Source: Paraburkholderia azotifigens (GTDB lineage Bacteria; Pseudomonadota; Gammaproteobacteria; Burkholderiales; Burkholderiaceae). Taken from it: a stretch of DNA of 64,000 nt. The stretch is taken from contig NZ_VOQS01000005.1 of the NCBI RefSeq assembly GCF_007995085.1, positions 1,674,001-1,738,000 of the forward strand, read 5' to 3'. The translations under genes were made by a program, and so were the position numbers. The notes under the pieces are model-generated. The model saw only the letters and a list, made by a program, of their open reading frames with translations, was not told where the DNA came from and ran no database searches. Of this stretch, positions 63,153 through 64,000 are shown piece after piece (position 1 is the first letter of the stretch; each line of letters starts with the position of its first letter).

Positions 63153-63207
63153 CGGGCCAGCTTATCCGCGTTCAAGACCTCAACGAGTCGACTTCACCGG
63201 GTCGATC

Positions 63208-64000
63208 TCACTGGGTCGCCGTCTCGCGCAGATAACGCGACACAGGCTGACTCAGACCGAGGTTCTCGCGCAGCGTGCGCCCTTCGTATTCGCTGCGGAA
63301 CAGGCCGCGCCGCCGCAGTTCGGGCAGCACGAGGCGAATGAAATCATCAAGGCTGTTGGGCAGCAGCGCCGGCATCACGTTGTAGCCGTCGGCGCCATAG
63401 TTGACGAAGCGTTCTTCGAGTGCATCGACGATCTGCTCCGCCGTGCCGACCAGTTGCCAGTGGCCGCGCGCGCCCGCAATACGCAGGTACAGCTCGCGTA
63501 TCGTGAGATTCTCGCGCCGCGCGAGTTCGAGCGTCAGCGACTGCCGGCTCTTGCTTGCGTTGGTTTCCGGCAGTTCCGGAATCGGACCGTCGAGCGGATA
63601 GCCGGACAGATCGAAGCCGCCCGTCACCGTCGAGACGAGCGCGAGCCCGACGGCGGGATCGATGAGTTCTTGCAGCGCTTCGAACTTCTCGCGCGCCTCG
63701 CTCTCGGTCGCGCCGACGATGGGCATCACGCCGGGCATGATCTTGAGGTCGTCCGGCTCGCGTCCATAAGCCGCCATCCGGCCTTTGACGTCCGCATGGA
63801 ACGCTACGGCATCGTCGAGCGTCTGTTGCGCGGTGAAGATCACTTCGGCCGTGCGCGCCGCGAGCGCCTTACCTGCTTCCGACGAGCCCGCCTGCACGAC
63901 GACGGGCCTGCCCTGCGGCGTGCGTTCGACGTTCAACGGCCCGCGTACGTTGAAGAACTGGCCGCGATGATCGAGCGAGTGCCGCTTCGACGGATCGAAG
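63208..64000 (-). CDS. NtaA/SnaA/DszA family flavin monooxygenase, C-terminal part (N-terminus beyond window)
   Basis: At least 264 residues, cut by the window's right edge. The readable part starts FDPSKRHSLDHRGQFFNVRGPLN and continues with RPVVVQAGSSEAGKALAARTAEVIFTAQQTLDDA, LKIMPGVMPIVGATESEA and VGTAEQIVDALEERFVNYGADGYNVMPALLP. This is the NtaA/SnaA/DszA subfamily of LLM monooxygenases (nitrilotriacetate, pristinamycin, dibenzothiophene sulfone). The stop is at 63208, 55 bp from the convergent LLM gene's stop. The substrate is open; such enzymes need FMNH2 from a separate reductase. Confidence 0.88.
   Translation of the reverse strand, partial: FDPSKRHSLDHRGQFFNVRGPLNVERTPQGRPVVVQAGSSEAGKALAARTAEVIFTAQQTLDDAVAFHADVKGRMAAYGREPDDLKIMPGVMPIVGATESEAREKFEALQELIDPAVGLALVSTVTGGFDLSGYPLDGPIPELPETNASKSRQSLTLELARRENLTIRELYLRIAGARGHWQLVGTAEQIVDALEERFVNYGADGYNVMPALLPNSLDDFIRLVLPELRRRGLFRSEYEGRTLRENLGLSQPVSRYLRETATQ

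Noticed and set aside
1..64000. CRISPR arrays, insertion sequences, rRNA, toxin-antitoxin or phage defence genes
   Set aside because: No regularly spaced repeats, transposase motifs, rRNA stretches or defence-type domains were recognised in a full read of the window.

Overview
The window looks like a chromosomal or chromid segment of a Burkholderiaceae bacterium, most like Paraburkholderia/Caballeronia. The evidence is GC-rich codon use, a Burkholderia-type trimeric porin, many MFS carriers beside IclR/LysR/MocR/AraC regulators, a DUF2934 and a DUF2970 protein, and a dadA-alr pair. No rRNA, CRISPR array, insertion sequence or integrase was recognised. There is one tRNA, tRNA-Leu(GAG), at 31377-31461.

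Layout. (1) 1-5482, minus strand: a five-gene operon (DHDPS-family lyase, FAD amine oxidase, aldehyde dehydrogenase, proline-racemase-family epimerase, SDR) that fits conversion of trans-4-hydroxy-L-proline to 2-oxoglutarate. (2) 6005-9184, plus strand: dadA and alr, then a frameshifted ridA and a 5'-truncated poxB remnant. (3) 9222-24376: a DUF4148-like protein, a ProP-type carrier, a divergent MocR regulator/DJ-1 pair, a chemoreceptor, a GST with a three-module flavin/2Fe-2S oxidoreductase and LysR regulator, a hybrid histidine kinase, and an operon of DUF4118 membrane protein, alpha/beta hydrolase and MipA. (4) 24744-31273: PQQ glucose-type dehydrogenase, a HTH-citrate synthase protein, a glucarate-type MFS carrier with a 2-hydroxyacid dehydrogenase, and a DUF2934 protein.

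(5) 31377-40364: a mosaic segment starting at tRNA-Leu and ending at an imperfect (15/17) copy of the tRNA 3' end. It holds two tandem Ohr peroxidases, an OhrR-type MarR regulator, an AraC regulator, a DUF2970 protein, CbpA/CbpM and a phytoene-desaturase-like oxidoreductase. It also holds three decayed genes: a VOC protein, an RskA-type anti-sigma factor and a fasciclin domain.

(6) 40387-52814, minus strand: eleven tightly packed genes that look like one long catabolic operon. They encode an RraA-like lyase, D-2-hydroxyacid dehydrogenase, SMP-30 lactonase, four MFS carriers, a porin, two amidohydrolases and an enolase-superfamily enzyme. A divergent IclR gene shares an intergenic region with two near-identical 15-bp palindromes. 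This is the best candidate here for an undescribed system; a sugar-acid or lactone substrate is inferred. (7) 53714-64000: a second IclR paralogue, then a peptide/opine-type ABC importer with two divergently encoded paralogous Tat-dependent binding proteins and two LLM flavin monooxygenases. That combination is usual for organosulfur or organonitrogen scavenging.

All functions come from reading sequence motifs and gene context; no searches were run.
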